Source of the DNA: DATBFX01 sp034667245 | GTDB taxonomy: Bacteria; Chloroflexota; Chloroflexia; Thermomicrobiales; UBA6265 | Direction of reading: 5' to 3' | DNA length: 32,194 nucleotides | NCBI GenBank assembly: GCA_034667245.1 | Contig: JAXDKI010000049.1 | Span: 1-32,194 of the forward strand | Shown: positions 8,920 to 17,032 of the stretch, in pieces | Layout of the letters: each line of letters opens with the position of its first letter | How positions within the stretch are numbered: the stretch's first letter is position 1 | The notes under the pieces: generated by a model | Told to the model about the DNA's origin: nothing | Databases searched by the model: none | The model's input: only the letters and a program-made list of their open reading frames with translations | Program-made: the position numbers and the translations under genes

Positions 8920-9870
8920 ATGGGTAACTACCTCCTGCGGCGCCTCGTCCAGGTGGTCCCAACGATCGTCGGCATCTCCATCCTGGTCTTCGGACTGATG
9001 CGGTTCCTGCCCGGGGACATCGTCTCCCTGATGGTCAATCCCGACAATCCGATGCCGGAGGACCAGCGCGAGACGCTCCGGCGGATGTTCGGTCTGAACG
9101 AACCCATCTACGTCCAGTATCTCCGTTGGGTCGGCGGTATCGCCCGCGGCGATTTCGGCGTCTCGCTCCGGATGTCGACGCCGGTGACGAGCCTGCTGTT
9201 TCAGCGCCTCGGCGTCACGGTGGAACTTGCCCTCTTGGCGGTCGCCTTCTCCGCGCTGATCGCCGTCCCCCTGGGCGTTCTGGCGGCGGTCCGTCCGAAC
9301 GGGATCTCGGCGTTGGCCGCGCAGGTGCTGGGTCTGGTCGGTCTCTCGTTTCCCAGCTTTTGGATCGCGACGATGTTGCTGCTCGTCTCTTCGCTCTATT
9401 TCGATTGGCAACCGGAGCTCATCTGGATCAGTCCCTTCGACGATCCGATCGCCAATGCCCAACAGATGTTCCTCCCCGTCCTCTCCCTCAGCCTGGCGTT
9501 GATCGCGGTCGTCATGCGCATGACACGCTCGGCGATGCTCGACACCCTGAGCCAGGACTACATCCGCACCGCCCGTGCGAAAGGACACCGCGAACGGATC
9601 GTGATCTGGCGGCACGCATTCAAGAACGCCCTGATCCCGGTGATGACCGTGATCGGCTTGCAGATCGGGGGACTCCTCGGCGGGGCGGTCGTGATCGAAC
9701 AGATCTTTGGTCTGCCTGGGATCGGCTGGCTGATCCTCAACGCGATCTATCAGCGCGACTACCCGGTCGTTCAGGGAGGCGTCCTTTTCGTCGCCGTCGG
9801 GTTCGTCTTGATCAATCTCCTGGTCGATCTGCTCTACTCGTACGTCAACCCTCGCATCCGCTATTCATGA
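8920..9870 (+). CDS. ABC transporter permease, DppB type (importer 1)
   Basis: 316-residue inner-membrane permease of the binding-protein-dependent transport family, one half of the channel. Seen: N-terminal YLLRRLVQVVPT with a first membrane span at about 9-30 ending in FLPGD; then GLSFPSFWIA, typical of DppB proteins; and a cytoplasmic EAA loop, DYIRTARAKG, near 213-222, which contacts the ATPase. Six membrane segments can be drawn. The ATG at 8920 is preceded by AGAGGG. It lies 87 nt after the binding-protein gene, across the hairpin, and 73 nt before its partner permease. No ATPase gene follows, so the energising subunit must be encoded elsewhere. Confidence 0.96.
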   Translation: MGNYLLRRLVQVVPTIVGISILVFGLMRFLPGDIVSLMVNPDNPMPEDQRETLRRMFGLNEPIYVQYLRWVGGIARGDFGVSLRMSTPVTSLLFQRLGVTVELALLAVAFSALIAVPLGVLAAVRPNGISALAAQVLGLVGLSFPSFWIATMLLLVSSLYFDWQPELIWISPFDDPIANAQQMFLPVLSLSLALIAVVMRMTRSAMLDTLSQDYIRTARAKGHRERIVIWRHAFKNALIPVMTVIGLQIGGLLGGAVVIEQIFGLPGIGWLILNAIYQRDYPVVQGGVLFVAVGFVLINLLVDLLYSYVNPRIRYS

Positions 9871-9943
9871 GCTCGGCTTCCGTCTTGGTGGCACAGACGT
9901 CGGTCGCTCGTCGCGTCGGCGGACGGCGAGGAGGGTGTCGGTG

Positions 9944-10840
9944 ATGGCGACCTACCAGGAGGTGCGGCTCCCCGCGGTCGATCGCGGTACCCGACCGCCC
10001 CGCCGCCTGCTGCGGTTGCCATTGGGGCGTTTGGTCAGCAGCCCCACCGGCGCGATCGGCGTCGGGATCGTCCTCCTCCTCCTTGTCTTTGCCGTCGCGG
10101 CGCCGCTCCTGGCCCCTTTCGACCCCATCGAACAACCCGGAAAGCGGCTCCTGGACCCCGATAGCACCTATCTGCTCGGAACGGACCAGTTTGGCCGGGA
10201 CATCCTCAGCCGCATCATCTACGGCGCCCGGGTCGCGCTGATGGTCGGCGTTATTTCCGTCAGCATCGCCCTGGCGATCGGCGGTACGCTCGGTCTGATC
10301 TCCGGGTTCTACCTCGGCGTCGTCGACACGGTTGTCCAGCGCGTGGTCGATACGATGCTGGCCTTCCCCAGTCTGATCTTGATCATCGCTATCTCCAGCG
10401 TCCTCGGGCCGAGTATGTCGACCGCGATGCTGGCCATCGGTCTCGTCCAGTCATCCGGATTCGCCCGGATTGTCCGTGGCCCGGTGCTTGTGGTGATGCA
10501 AGAGCAGTACGTCGAGGCCGCGCGTGCCATCGGCGCCCACCCCTTCACGATCATGTACCGCTACTTGCTGCCGAATATCGCCGCCCCGTTGATCGTCCAG
10601 ACGACACTCGCGTTCTCGGGCGCGATCCTTGCCGAGGCGGGGCTCTCCTTCCTCGGTCTCGGGACTCAACCCCCCGACCCATCCTGGGGAACGATGCTCG
10701 GCGATGGGCGCAAATTCATGGAGCTCGCCCCTGCCGTGGCGGTCTTCCCTGGTCTGGCGATCTCGCTCGCGGTGCTCGGCTTCAACTTGCTCGGCGATGC
10801 CCTCCGCGACGTGCTCGATCCCACCCTCCGCCGGCGCTAG
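9944..10840 (+). CDS. ABC transporter permease, DppC type (importer 1)
   Basis: 298-residue membrane permease, the second channel half of importer 1. It has the DppC layout: a basic cytoplasmic N-terminus, a first span near 40-60, LLGTDQFGRDILSRIIYGAR around 75-95, the EAA loop VEAARAIGAH in the second half, and the C-terminal GLSFLGLGTQPPDPSWG signature. The ATG at 9944 is chosen because GAGGAGGG lies 8 nt upstream; an in-frame GTG at 9935 overlaps that site. The gene ends the operon, 30 nt before the convergent GntR gene. DppD and DppF ATPases, which normally follow DppC, are missing. Confidence 0.95.
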   Translation: MATYQEVRLPAVDRGTRPPRRLLRLPLGRLVSSPTGAIGVGIVLLLLVFAVAAPLLAPFDPIEQPGKRLLDPDSTYLLGTDQFGRDILSRIIYGARVALMVGVISVSIALAIGGTLGLISGFYLGVVDTVVQRVVDTMLAFPSLILIIAISSVLGPSMSTAMLAIGLVQSSGFARIVRGPVLVVMQEQYVEAARAIGAHPFTIMYRYLLPNIAAPLIVQTTLAFSGAILAEAGLSFLGLGTQPPDPSWGTMLGDGRKFMELAPAVAVFPGLAISLAVLGFNLLGDALRDVLDPTLRRR

Positions 10841-10870
10841 CCAAACCGTCGCCTGCCCACCGGGGAGTCG

Positions 10871-11521
10871 TCACGCCCACTCGTGGAGGAGCCGGTCCTG
10901 CGAATGCAGCAGGTGCGCGACGGTCGTTGCCGCCGCCCGCTCGACGTCTCCGTCCCGGCACGCGCTCAACAGCGCCCAGTGATCGGTGTGGATGGCGCTG
11001 ACCGCACCGCTCATGGCCGTGCTCGCCACCATGTACCGAGTACAACGCCGCCAGAGCGTCTCGATCGTCTCCAGCCACCGCTGACTCCCGGCCGCCCGGT
11101 AGAGGATCAGGTGAAATTCCTTGTCCCGCGTCAAGAACAGATCCCAATCGCCCCGGGCCTCTTCCATCCGATGGATCAGCCCTTCCATCGTCGCCAGATC
11201 GTCCCCGGTCAGCTTCGGGACTGCCTGTCGCGTAACCATCGCCTCCACGCCGCTTCGGGTCGCGTAGAGCTCGCGGATCTCTTCCTGATCCATGGGCGTC
11301 ACGATCGCTCCCTTGTGGGGAGATTGAGAGATGAAGCCCTCGGCCTCGAGCACCCGGAGCGCCTCGCGAATCGGCGTCATGCTGAGATTGAACTGCTGCG
11401 CCAGATCCTCGAGGATCAACCGCCCCCCCGCGGGGATCTCGCCGGCGATGATCGCGTCGCGAATGAGATCGAGGGCAACCGCTCGCTTCGTGCGAAAGGT
11501 CGCTGGGGCTTGTGTGGTCAT
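10871..11521 (-). CDS. GntR-family transcriptional regulator, FCD (FadR-type) effector domain
   Basis: 216-residue DNA-binding regulator. The N-terminal winged helix (about 10-75) includes GEIPAGGRLILEDLAQQFNLS and MTPIREALRVLEAEGFI, standard GntR recognition-helix sequence. The C-terminal all-helical FCD domain shows FHLILYRAAGS, a later Asp-His, and ATTVAHLL, the usual spread of metal or ligand-binding Asp/His residues. Members usually repress catabolic operons and are relieved by a carboxylic-acid metabolite. The ATG at 11521 has GGAG 6 nt upstream; a GTG four codons earlier is less likely. It is convergent with importer 1 and divergent from importer 2. A perfect inverted repeat over a promoter, about 180 bp upstream of its start, is its best candidate operator. 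Confidence 0.95.
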   Translation of the reverse strand: MTTQAPATFRTKRAVALDLIRDAIIAGEIPAGGRLILEDLAQQFNLSMTPIREALRVLEAEGFISQSPHKGAIVTPMDQEEIRELYATRSGVEAMVTRQAVPKLTGDDLATMEGLIHRMEEARGDWDLFLTRDKEFHLILYRAAGSQRWLETIETLWRRCTRYMVASTAMSGAVSAIHTDHWALLSACRDGDVERAAATTVAHLLHSQDRLLHEWA

Positions 11522-11684
11522 TGCCTTCTCCACAGGGTTCCTGGGTTAGAACACCATGAATGCCGCGTCCGGATGTTCCCTGGCGGTGCATTCAGCCGGT
11601 CGCACGTAGATCGAACCCGAGCAAGGTTCGGATTGGGCAACCCGCGTCCGAGCCCGTCGACGACAAGGGTTCTCTACCGCCTCA

Positions 11685-11720
11685 TTGACACGGATTTTTG
11701 ATATGTTACCTTATATCAAA
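11685..11720 (+). promoter_or_regulatory. Promoter with overlapping inverted-repeat operator
   Basis: TTGACA at 11685-11690, a 16-nt spacer and TACCTT at 11707-11712 form a candidate sigma-70-type promoter. A perfect inverted repeat, TTTGATAT (11697-11704) and ATATCAAA (11713-11720) with an 8-nt spacer, covers the -10 region. A repressor dimer bound there would block transcription. The divergent GntR gene nearby is the natural candidate, although the sequence differs from the well-known FadR consensus. Half-sites TGATATA (7062-7068) and TTTGATA (23034-23040) occur in front of the other two importers. Confidence 0.55.
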
Positions 11721-12236
11721 TCCTTAGCACCTATCAGGAGGGGTCCCGTTCAATGGTCGCCATCCTCATCTGCCAGTTGTCCCAGTATGAGTATGCGCGA
11801 CGGCCGACGCGGCATGGCGAAACGTACCGATTCACCGATGCTCACCGCCAAGAACGGGACTGTCTTGAGGGGGAGGCCTCCGACCTGGAACCGACAGCCC
11901 TTCCAGGGTGCTGCGACGCTCGGACTACAAGCAGGAACTGGCTGGCGCTCCCTGATCGCTTCCTCCCCTTGACCGGCAAGACCAACCTCTCGGACCAACT
12001 CCTCTCGCAGACGTTCCCTTGCAGCCACGAGTCGTCCCCATGCGGTACGCGGTAATCGCTTTCCGAGCAGTTGCGGCTTCGTTGAATTAGTGGTGATGGA
12101 TGGGGGACCGATCCCCTGAGGAGGTGAGTATCGGGCGCAACCAGGGGCGGTGAGAGAGCTTGGATCGCGTTCAGAGGCGAGAGATGACGGGCGTGGATCG
12201 ACGATCTCGACGTCACGATCGGAGGAGCGAAGCACA
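11721..12236 (+). other. Long leader upstream of importer 2
   Basis: About 515 nt separate the promoter/operator from the importer-2 binding-protein gene, much more than for importers 1 and 3. It contains a well-placed ribosome binding site and a 100-codon frame (listed separately) that I cannot recognise. Reading frames on the minus strand through this stretch are open but look non-biological in composition. It may be a decayed gene, a regulatory leader or a small protein gene. Confidence 0.4.
11753..12055 (+). CDS. Unrecognised 100-aa open frame with a strong ribosome binding site
   Basis: I do not recognise this product. The ATG at 11753 follows CAGGAGGGGTCCCGTTCA, a near-ideal ribosome site about 40 nt after the predicted promoter. 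The site closely matches CAGGAGGGTCCCGGA before the importer-3 binding-protein gene, which suggests descent from a binding-protein leader. The deduced protein starts hydrophobic (VAILICQL), then is polar with several Cys, Arg and Trp residues, has no signal peptide or clear domain, and its third-position GC is less biased than in neighbouring genes. It could be a leader peptide, the remains of a disrupted gene, or spurious. Confidence 0.22.
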   Translation: MVAILICQLSQYEYARRPTRHGETYRFTDAHRQERDCLEGEASDLEPTALPGCCDARTTSRNWLALPDRFLPLTGKTNLSDQLLSQTFPCSHESSPCGTR

Positions 12237-13880
12237 ATGGCACGACCAGGCGACATTCTCGACGCGACGATGAACCGACGCGCGCTCGTGGGCCGCGCGG
12301 TCGGCGCGGCCTCAGCCGTCGGTCTCGCGGGTACGCACCAATACCGCACAGCACATGGGGCGTTCGCCCAGGACGCGCCCGTCGCGGGCGGTGAGCTTGT
12401 CCAGTCGAGCGGCGGCCCCGAACCCGACACGCTCGATCCCCACCTCACCGGTTATCAGAACACTGCTTCCATGGCGGTCCAATTCCTCGATTCCCTCATC
12501 CGCGAGGACGGCAACTATCAATTCCACCCCAACCTCGCCGAACGCTGGGAGATTAACGACGACGCCACCGCCTACACCTTCTACCTCAAGAAAGGCGTCC
12601 TCTTCCACGACGGCACACCCTTCAACGCGGAGGCAGTCCGCGTCAACTTCGATCGGATCGTCGATCCAGCGACACTGTCGCGGATGGCCGCCCAGTTCCT
12701 CGGTCCCTACGAGGGAGCTGAGGTCGTCGACGACTCCACCGTGCGGATCCACTTCTCGAAGCCATTCGCCAACTTTCTCGACGGCGCGGCCCGCTCGATC
12801 CTCGGCTTCCTCTCTCCGGCCGCCTTGCAGGAGTACGGGACCGAGATCGGGCGCCGCCCGGTCGGCACCGGTTACTTCAAGTTCAAGGAGTGGGAACCGA
12901 GCAAGCACATTCTGTTCGAGCGCAACGACCAGTACGCCTGGGGTTCACCCGTCTTCAAGCACACCGGCCCGACCTACTTGAGCTCCTTCCGCTCGGCGAT
13001 CCTGGCCGACGCGGCCACCTCGTTAGCAGCATTCGACGGCGGCGAAGTCCAGATGGCGCCGCTGCCGGCACAGGACGTCCCGAAGTACACCGACGATCCG
13101 CAGGCGCAGATCATCAAGCGCGTCTATGCTGGCTTCCCACGGTCGGTGTTCCTGAACGTCGAGAAGCCGCCGACCGACGATGTCCGCGTTCGCCAGGCGT
13201 GCATCCACGCAACCAATCGGCAGGCGATCATCGACATCTCCCTCGGCGGTCTGGTCAGCCCCGCCTACGGTCCGCTTGCGTCGACGACCCCCGGCTACGA
13301 CCCGGCCGTCGAGGCGATGTACGGCTACGACCCGGAGAAGGCGAAGCAGCTCCTGGAGGACGCCGGCTGGACGATGGGCTCGGGCGACATCCGGGAGAAG
13401 GACGGCCAGAAGCTGAGTCTCGTCACCATCGTCAACCAGGGGTGGGAACCCTACACCATCCCCTTGCAGGCTATGCTCAAGGCGGTCGGGATCGACATGC
13501 AGATCCAGACCCTCTCGTCGGCCGCACGGGTCGAAGCCAACGCCCGCGGCGACGGCAACCTCGCTCCCCTCGGTGCCGATTCGAGCGACCCGCGCATCCT
13601 CGAGATCACCTTCCGCTCGACCTCGGTCGAGACGGGGTGGGCCTGGAGTCGCTACCGCAACGCGGAGCTGGATGGGTTGCTCGACGCGGCCGCCGGCGAG
13701 GCGGATCCCACGCGGCGCGCCGAGATCTACTCCCAGATCCAGCGCATCATCATGGAGAACGCCCTGATCATCCCGCTCGTCGAAAACACCTACTTCACGG
13801 TGCTGCGGCCCAACGTGCGGGACGTCATCCTTGACGCTCAGGGCTATCCCTGGCTATACGACACCTGGCTTGCGCAGTAG
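12237..13880 (+). CDS. ABC transporter family-5 substrate-binding protein (importer 2)
   Basis: 547-residue SBP_bac_5 protein, the ligand-capturing subunit of importer 2. The N-terminus has a twin-arginine pair, NRRALVGR at residues 13-20, followed by an Ala/Gly/Val hydrophobic segment and a likely cleavage site near AFAQDAP (42-48), so export through Tat is probable. NLAERWE, FYLKKGVLFHDGTPF and VRQACIHATNRQAI are normal family blocks. The ATG at 12237 is preceded by GGAGGAGCGAAG; the frame is open further upstream, but those residues are low-quality Arg/Ser sequence. It leads an operon with two permeases, an enolase-superfamily enzyme and an SDR, so its ligand is probably a sugar acid or a derivative. 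Confidence 0.95.
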   Translation: MARPGDILDATMNRRALVGRAVGAASAVGLAGTHQYRTAHGAFAQDAPVAGGELVQSSGGPEPDTLDPHLTGYQNTASMAVQFLDSLIREDGNYQFHPNLAERWEINDDATAYTFYLKKGVLFHDGTPFNAEAVRVNFDRIVDPATLSRMAAQFLGPYEGAEVVDDSTVRIHFSKPFANFLDGAARSILGFLSPAALQEYGTEIGRRPVGTGYFKFKEWEPSKHILFERNDQYAWGSPVFKHTGPTYLSSFRSAILADAATSLAAFDGGEVQMAPLPAQDVPKYTDDPQAQIIKRVYAGFPRSVFLNVEKPPTDDVRVRQACIHATNRQAIIDISLGGLVSPAYGPLASTTPGYDPAVEAMYGYDPEKAKQLLEDAGWTMGSGDIREKDGQKLSLVTIVNQGWEPYTIPLQAMLKAVGIDMQIQTLSSAARVEANARGDGNLAPLGADSSDPRILEITFRSTSVETGWAWSRYRNAELDGLLDAAAGEADPTRRAEIYSQIQRIIMENALIIPLVENTYFTVLRPNVRDVILDAQGYPWLYDTWLAQ

Positions 13881-13889
13881 CCGACGCCC

Positions 13890-13916
13890 GGCGGGGCGGC
13901 CGCGTGCCGCCCCGCC
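13890..13916 (+). promoter_or_regulatory. Perfect 11-bp stem-loop between binding-protein and permease genes
   Basis: GGCGGGGCGGC (13890-13900) and GCCGCCCCGCC (13906-13916) are perfect complements around a 5-nt loop, starting 9 nt after the binding-protein stop. No T-tract follows. The position matches the hairpins at 8861-8896 and 24791-24827, suggesting the same role in differential expression of binding protein and permeases. Confidence 0.75.
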
Positions 13917-13940
13917 CATCGGTATCGGTGAGGATGGGGT

Positions 13941-14870
13941 GTGTCGAAGCACATCATCGCCCGCTTGATCTTGCTCGTACCGACGCTGTTCGGCGTCTCG
14001 TTCCTGGTCTTCATCGGCATGTACCTCATGCCCGGCGACCCGGTGATGACGATGCTCTCCGCCACGAACACTGTCGCCTCGCCGGAGACCATGGCCTCGA
14101 TCCGGCAACAACTCGGCATCGACGACCCCTGGCACGTCCGCTACCTCCACTTCTTGTCCGACGCCGTGCGGGGCGATCTCGGCGAGTCGTGGCGAACGCG
14201 TGAAGACGTGCTGACGATGGTCGCGTCCCAATTCCCCTCGACGTTGCAGCTCGCCGTCGTCGGTTTGGTGGTTGCCTTCCTCATTGGCACCACACTCGGC
14301 ACCCTCGCGGCCGTCTTCCGCGGTCGCTGGATCGACACGGTTGCGATGGTGGTGGCGATGGCGGGGGTCTCGATGCCGAGTTTCTGGCTCGGGCTCCTCC
14401 TGTTGTACCTCTTCTCGGTCCGTCTCGGTTGGGTGACGATCACGGGGAGCGACGACCTCAAGCACCTCGTCCTGCCGGCGTCTGTGCTCGGACTGAACGC
14501 GTCGGCCATCGTCTCGCGTCTCACCCGTTCCAGCATGCTCGACGTGCTGAGGTCGGAGTACGTGACGACCGCCCGTGCGAAGGGACTCCGTGAGCGCGCG
14601 GTCGTGCTGGCCCATGCCCTGCCCAACGCGCTCATCCCCACCGTCACGGTGGTCGGACTCCAATTCGGGGCGCTCCTCGGTGGTTCGATGATCATCGAGA
14701 TCGTCTTCGCTCGGCAGGGAGTCGGTCAGATCGCGGTGACCGCCATCCAGGGGAAGGATTTCCCGGTCGTGCAGGGTGTCGTGCTCCTCGTCGCGACCTC
14801 GTATGTCCTCGTCAATCTGGCCGTCGACATCCTCTATGCGTTCCTCGATCCACGCATCCGTCATGGGTAA
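13941..14870 (+). CDS. ABC transporter permease, DppB type (importer 2)
   Basis: 309-residue membrane permease. The sequence opens with KHIIARLILLVPTLFGVSFLVF, a basic residue followed by the first span, then YLMPGDPV, the typical DppB periplasmic start. Later blocks are GVSMPSFWLGLLLLYLFS, YVTTARAKGLRER (the EAA loop for ATPase contact) and a C-terminal FLDPRIRHG. The GTG start follows GAGGATGGGG. It lies 60 nt after the binding-protein gene, across the hairpin, and its stop codon overlaps possible upstream starts of the next permease gene. No ATPase is encoded nearby. Confidence 0.95.
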   Translation: MSKHIIARLILLVPTLFGVSFLVFIGMYLMPGDPVMTMLSATNTVASPETMASIRQQLGIDDPWHVRYLHFLSDAVRGDLGESWRTREDVLTMVASQFPSTLQLAVVGLVVAFLIGTTLGTLAAVFRGRWIDTVAMVVAMAGVSMPSFWLGLLLLYLFSVRLGWVTITGSDDLKHLVLPASVLGLNASAIVSRLTRSSMLDVLRSEYVTTARAKGLRERAVVLAHALPNALIPTVTVVGLQFGALLGGSMIIEIVFARQGVGQIAVTAIQGKDFPVVQGVVLLVATSYVLVNLAVDILYAFLDPRIRHG

Positions 14871-14889
14871 TCAGATGTCGGAGGAACGC

Positions 14890-15834
14890 GTGGCCACGCG
14901 AGGTGTCGCGAACGACGGAGCAAGCTGGACCGGTGCGGCGACGCCGGTGGCAGGAAGGACGATACCGGCCCCGCTGGCGTCGGCCGCGCCCCGACTCGGC
15001 TCGTTCGGCTTGGTCTGGCGCTCGTTTCGCCGGCACCCAGCGGGCATGATCGGTTCGGTCGTGACGCTTGCGCTGATCGCCATCGCGGTCGTCGGTCCGC
15101 GGTTCACGCGCTACGACCCGGACGAGCTCATCATGACCGCGCTGATGGCGCCGCCCAGTGTCGAGCACCCACTGGGCACGGATCAGTTCGGCCGCGACAT
15201 CCTGGCGCGGATCATTCATGGCGCGCGGTACTCGCTGCGGATCGGCCTGATCAGCGTCGCCATCGGGGCCGCGATCGGCGGTGCGGCCGGACTGATCGCG
15301 GGCTACTTCGGCAGCTGGGCGGACGGCCTGATCATGCGACTGATCGACGTCCAGCTCGCCTTCCCTAGCATCTTGCTGGCGATGGGCATCGTCTCGGTGC
15401 TCGGGCCGAGTCTCGAGAACGCGATGATCGCGGTCGGTATCTCCTCGATCCCCGGCTACACCCGCGTCATGCGCAGCTCGGTCCTCACCGCCAAGGAACT
15501 CACCTACGTAGAAGCGGCGCACAGTCTCGGGTGCCGCCACATCCGGATCATGTTCCGGCACATCCTGCCGAACGTCGTCGCGCCTATGATCGTGATGGGA
15601 ACACTCGGCGTCGCGAACGCCATCCTGACCGCGTCCGGTCTTAGCTTCATCGGCCTCGGCGCCCAGCCGCCGACGCCGGAATGGGGCGCCATGCTCAATG
15701 ACGGCCGCCAATACCTTACCAAGGCCTGGTGGATCGCGACCTTCCCGGGGCTGGCGATCATGCTGGCCGTCCTCGCGATCAACATGATCGGCGACGGCCT
15801 CCGGGACGCGCTCGATCCGCGGCTCCGTGTCTGA
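14890..15834 (+). CDS. ABC transporter permease, DppC type (importer 2)
   Basis: About 314-residue partner permease with a long Ala/Thr-rich cytoplasmic N-terminus, a first span near 50-72, LGTDQFGRDILARIIHGARY, the EAA loop VEAAHSLGCRH, and the C-terminal GLSFIGLGAQPPTPEWG block. The start is uncertain. The GTG at 14890 has GGAGG 5 nt upstream and is used here. ATG codons at 14863 (overlapping the previous stop as ATGGGTAA) and 14875 lack a ribosome site but would allow translational coupling. Followed 60 nt later by the enolase-superfamily gene of the same operon. Confidence 0.93.
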   Translation: MATRGVANDGASWTGAATPVAGRTIPAPLASAAPRLGSFGLVWRSFRRHPAGMIGSVVTLALIAIAVVGPRFTRYDPDELIMTALMAPPSVEHPLGTDQFGRDILARIIHGARYSLRIGLISVAIGAAIGGAAGLIAGYFGSWADGLIMRLIDVQLAFPSILLAMGIVSVLGPSLENAMIAVGISSIPGYTRVMRSSVLTAKELTYVEAAHSLGCRHIRIMFRHILPNVVAPMIVMGTLGVANAILTASGLSFIGLGAQPPTPEWGAMLNDGRQYLTKAWWIATFPGLAIMLAVLAINMIGDGLRDALDPRLRV

Positions 15835-15894
15835 ACAGAGGCGGTCGAACGCCAACTATCCACCGACAGCCAGGACTACAGGCGAGGGAAACGC

Positions 15895-17022
15895 ATGAAA
15901 ATCACACACCTCGATCTCTTTCCGGTACGGGTCGAGTGCCTTCATCCCGGCCCGATCAAACCGGACCTGCGCGACCATGTGATCGTCCGGATCGAGACCG
16001 ATGACGGACTCGTCGGATGGGGGGAGATCACCGGCCAAGGAGCGCGCCCGCTAGTCGGCCCGAACGTCCACGACCTGCGCGACCTCCTCCGCGATCTCGT
16101 CATCGGCCAGGACCCGATGAACCTGACATGCCTGCACGAGCGCCTGGCCGCGGGACTGGCACTCGCCACCCGCGCCGGCGCGATCCGGTGCGGGATCGAT
16201 CTGGCGTTGCACGACCTGATCGGCAAGCGACTCGGAGTTCCGGTGCACCTCCTCCTCGGCGGCGCCATGCGGACCGAGATCGCGGTCGCCTACCCGATCC
16301 CGGCCCACGTCCGATGCGACGACGTGCCCGCGTCGATCTCCTACATGGGCGAGATGCTGGCGCGCGGCTTCGACCTCGTCCGCTTCTACATCGGCCTCAA
16401 CCTCGAGGCCGACGCCCTCTGCCTTCGTCTGATGCGAGAGACCTACGGCGATCGGGTCAAGATCAAGACGCTCGATTGCAACGGGCACCTCGACTGGAAG
16501 TCGGCCCGGGCGGCGATCGACCGCTTTCGCGAGTACGGCTTTATGTTGGTCGAAAGCCCGGCCCGGAGAGGCGACCACACCGGACTGGCCGAGGTGCGGC
16601 GCAGTCTCGACGTCCCCGTGTCCGAACATGCTTACACGCTGGCCGATGCCAACAAGCTCGTGGAGAAGAACGCGGTCGACGTCTTCAACATCACCATCGT
16701 TGGCGCCGGCGGAATCTTTCAGGCGCGGAAGATCGCGGCCGTGGCCGAGGCGGCGGGGATCGGCTGCCTCCTGGGTGGGGCACACGAAACGTCGCTGGGC
16801 GCCGCCGGTCAGGCCCACCTCGGCGCCACCATGCCGCACCTCGCCTATCCGGTCGACTGCATCGGTCCGGTGATCTACGCCGAGGACCTCGTCGTGACCC
16901 CGCTCCCGTACGCGGAGGGCTGGCTGCACGTCCCGGATCGCCCCGGTCTCGGTCTCGAGGTTGACGAGGAGCAACTCGCGCGACTCGCGGTGCCGACAGA
17001 CGCCGCGGTTGCCAGCTCGTAG
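15895..17022 (+). CDS. Mandelate racemase/muconate lactonizing enzyme family protein (1)
   Basis: 375-residue enolase-superfamily enzyme with an N-terminal capping domain (1-125) and a beta/alpha barrel. Such enzymes abstract a proton alpha to a carboxylate held by Mg2+ and often dehydrate sugar acids. Metal ligands appear as Asp194 (D-C-N), Glu220 (VESP) and Glu244 (SEH). The strand-2 K-x-K pair that provides the general base in most relatives reads Arg163-Phe-Tyr165, so chemistry or stereospecificity may differ. A G-A-H-E-T strand at 295-299 is the expected barrel end. GAGGGAAACGC precedes the ATG. Located after importer 2 and 10 nt before an SDR gene, it probably acts on the imported acid. 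Confidence 0.92.
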   Translation: MKITHLDLFPVRVECLHPGPIKPDLRDHVIVRIETDDGLVGWGEITGQGARPLVGPNVHDLRDLLRDLVIGQDPMNLTCLHERLAAGLALATRAGAIRCGIDLALHDLIGKRLGVPVHLLLGGAMRTEIAVAYPIPAHVRCDDVPASISYMGEMLARGFDLVRFYIGLNLEADALCLRLMRETYGDRVKIKTLDCNGHLDWKSARAAIDRFREYGFMLVESPARRGDHTGLAEVRRSLDVPVSEHAYTLADANKLVEKNAVDVFNITIVGAGGIFQARKIAAVAEAAGIGCLLGGAHETSLGAAGQAHLGATMPHLAYPVDCIGPVIYAEDLVVTPLPYAEGWLHVPDRPGLGLEVDEEQLARLAVPTDAAVASS

Positions 17023-17032
17023 GAGAGGACCA

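Noticed and set aside
12150..12236. Upstream start for the importer-2 binding protein
   Set aside because: The extra 29 residues are Arg/Ser-rich and would hide the signal sequence; GGAGGAG supports the ATG at 12237.
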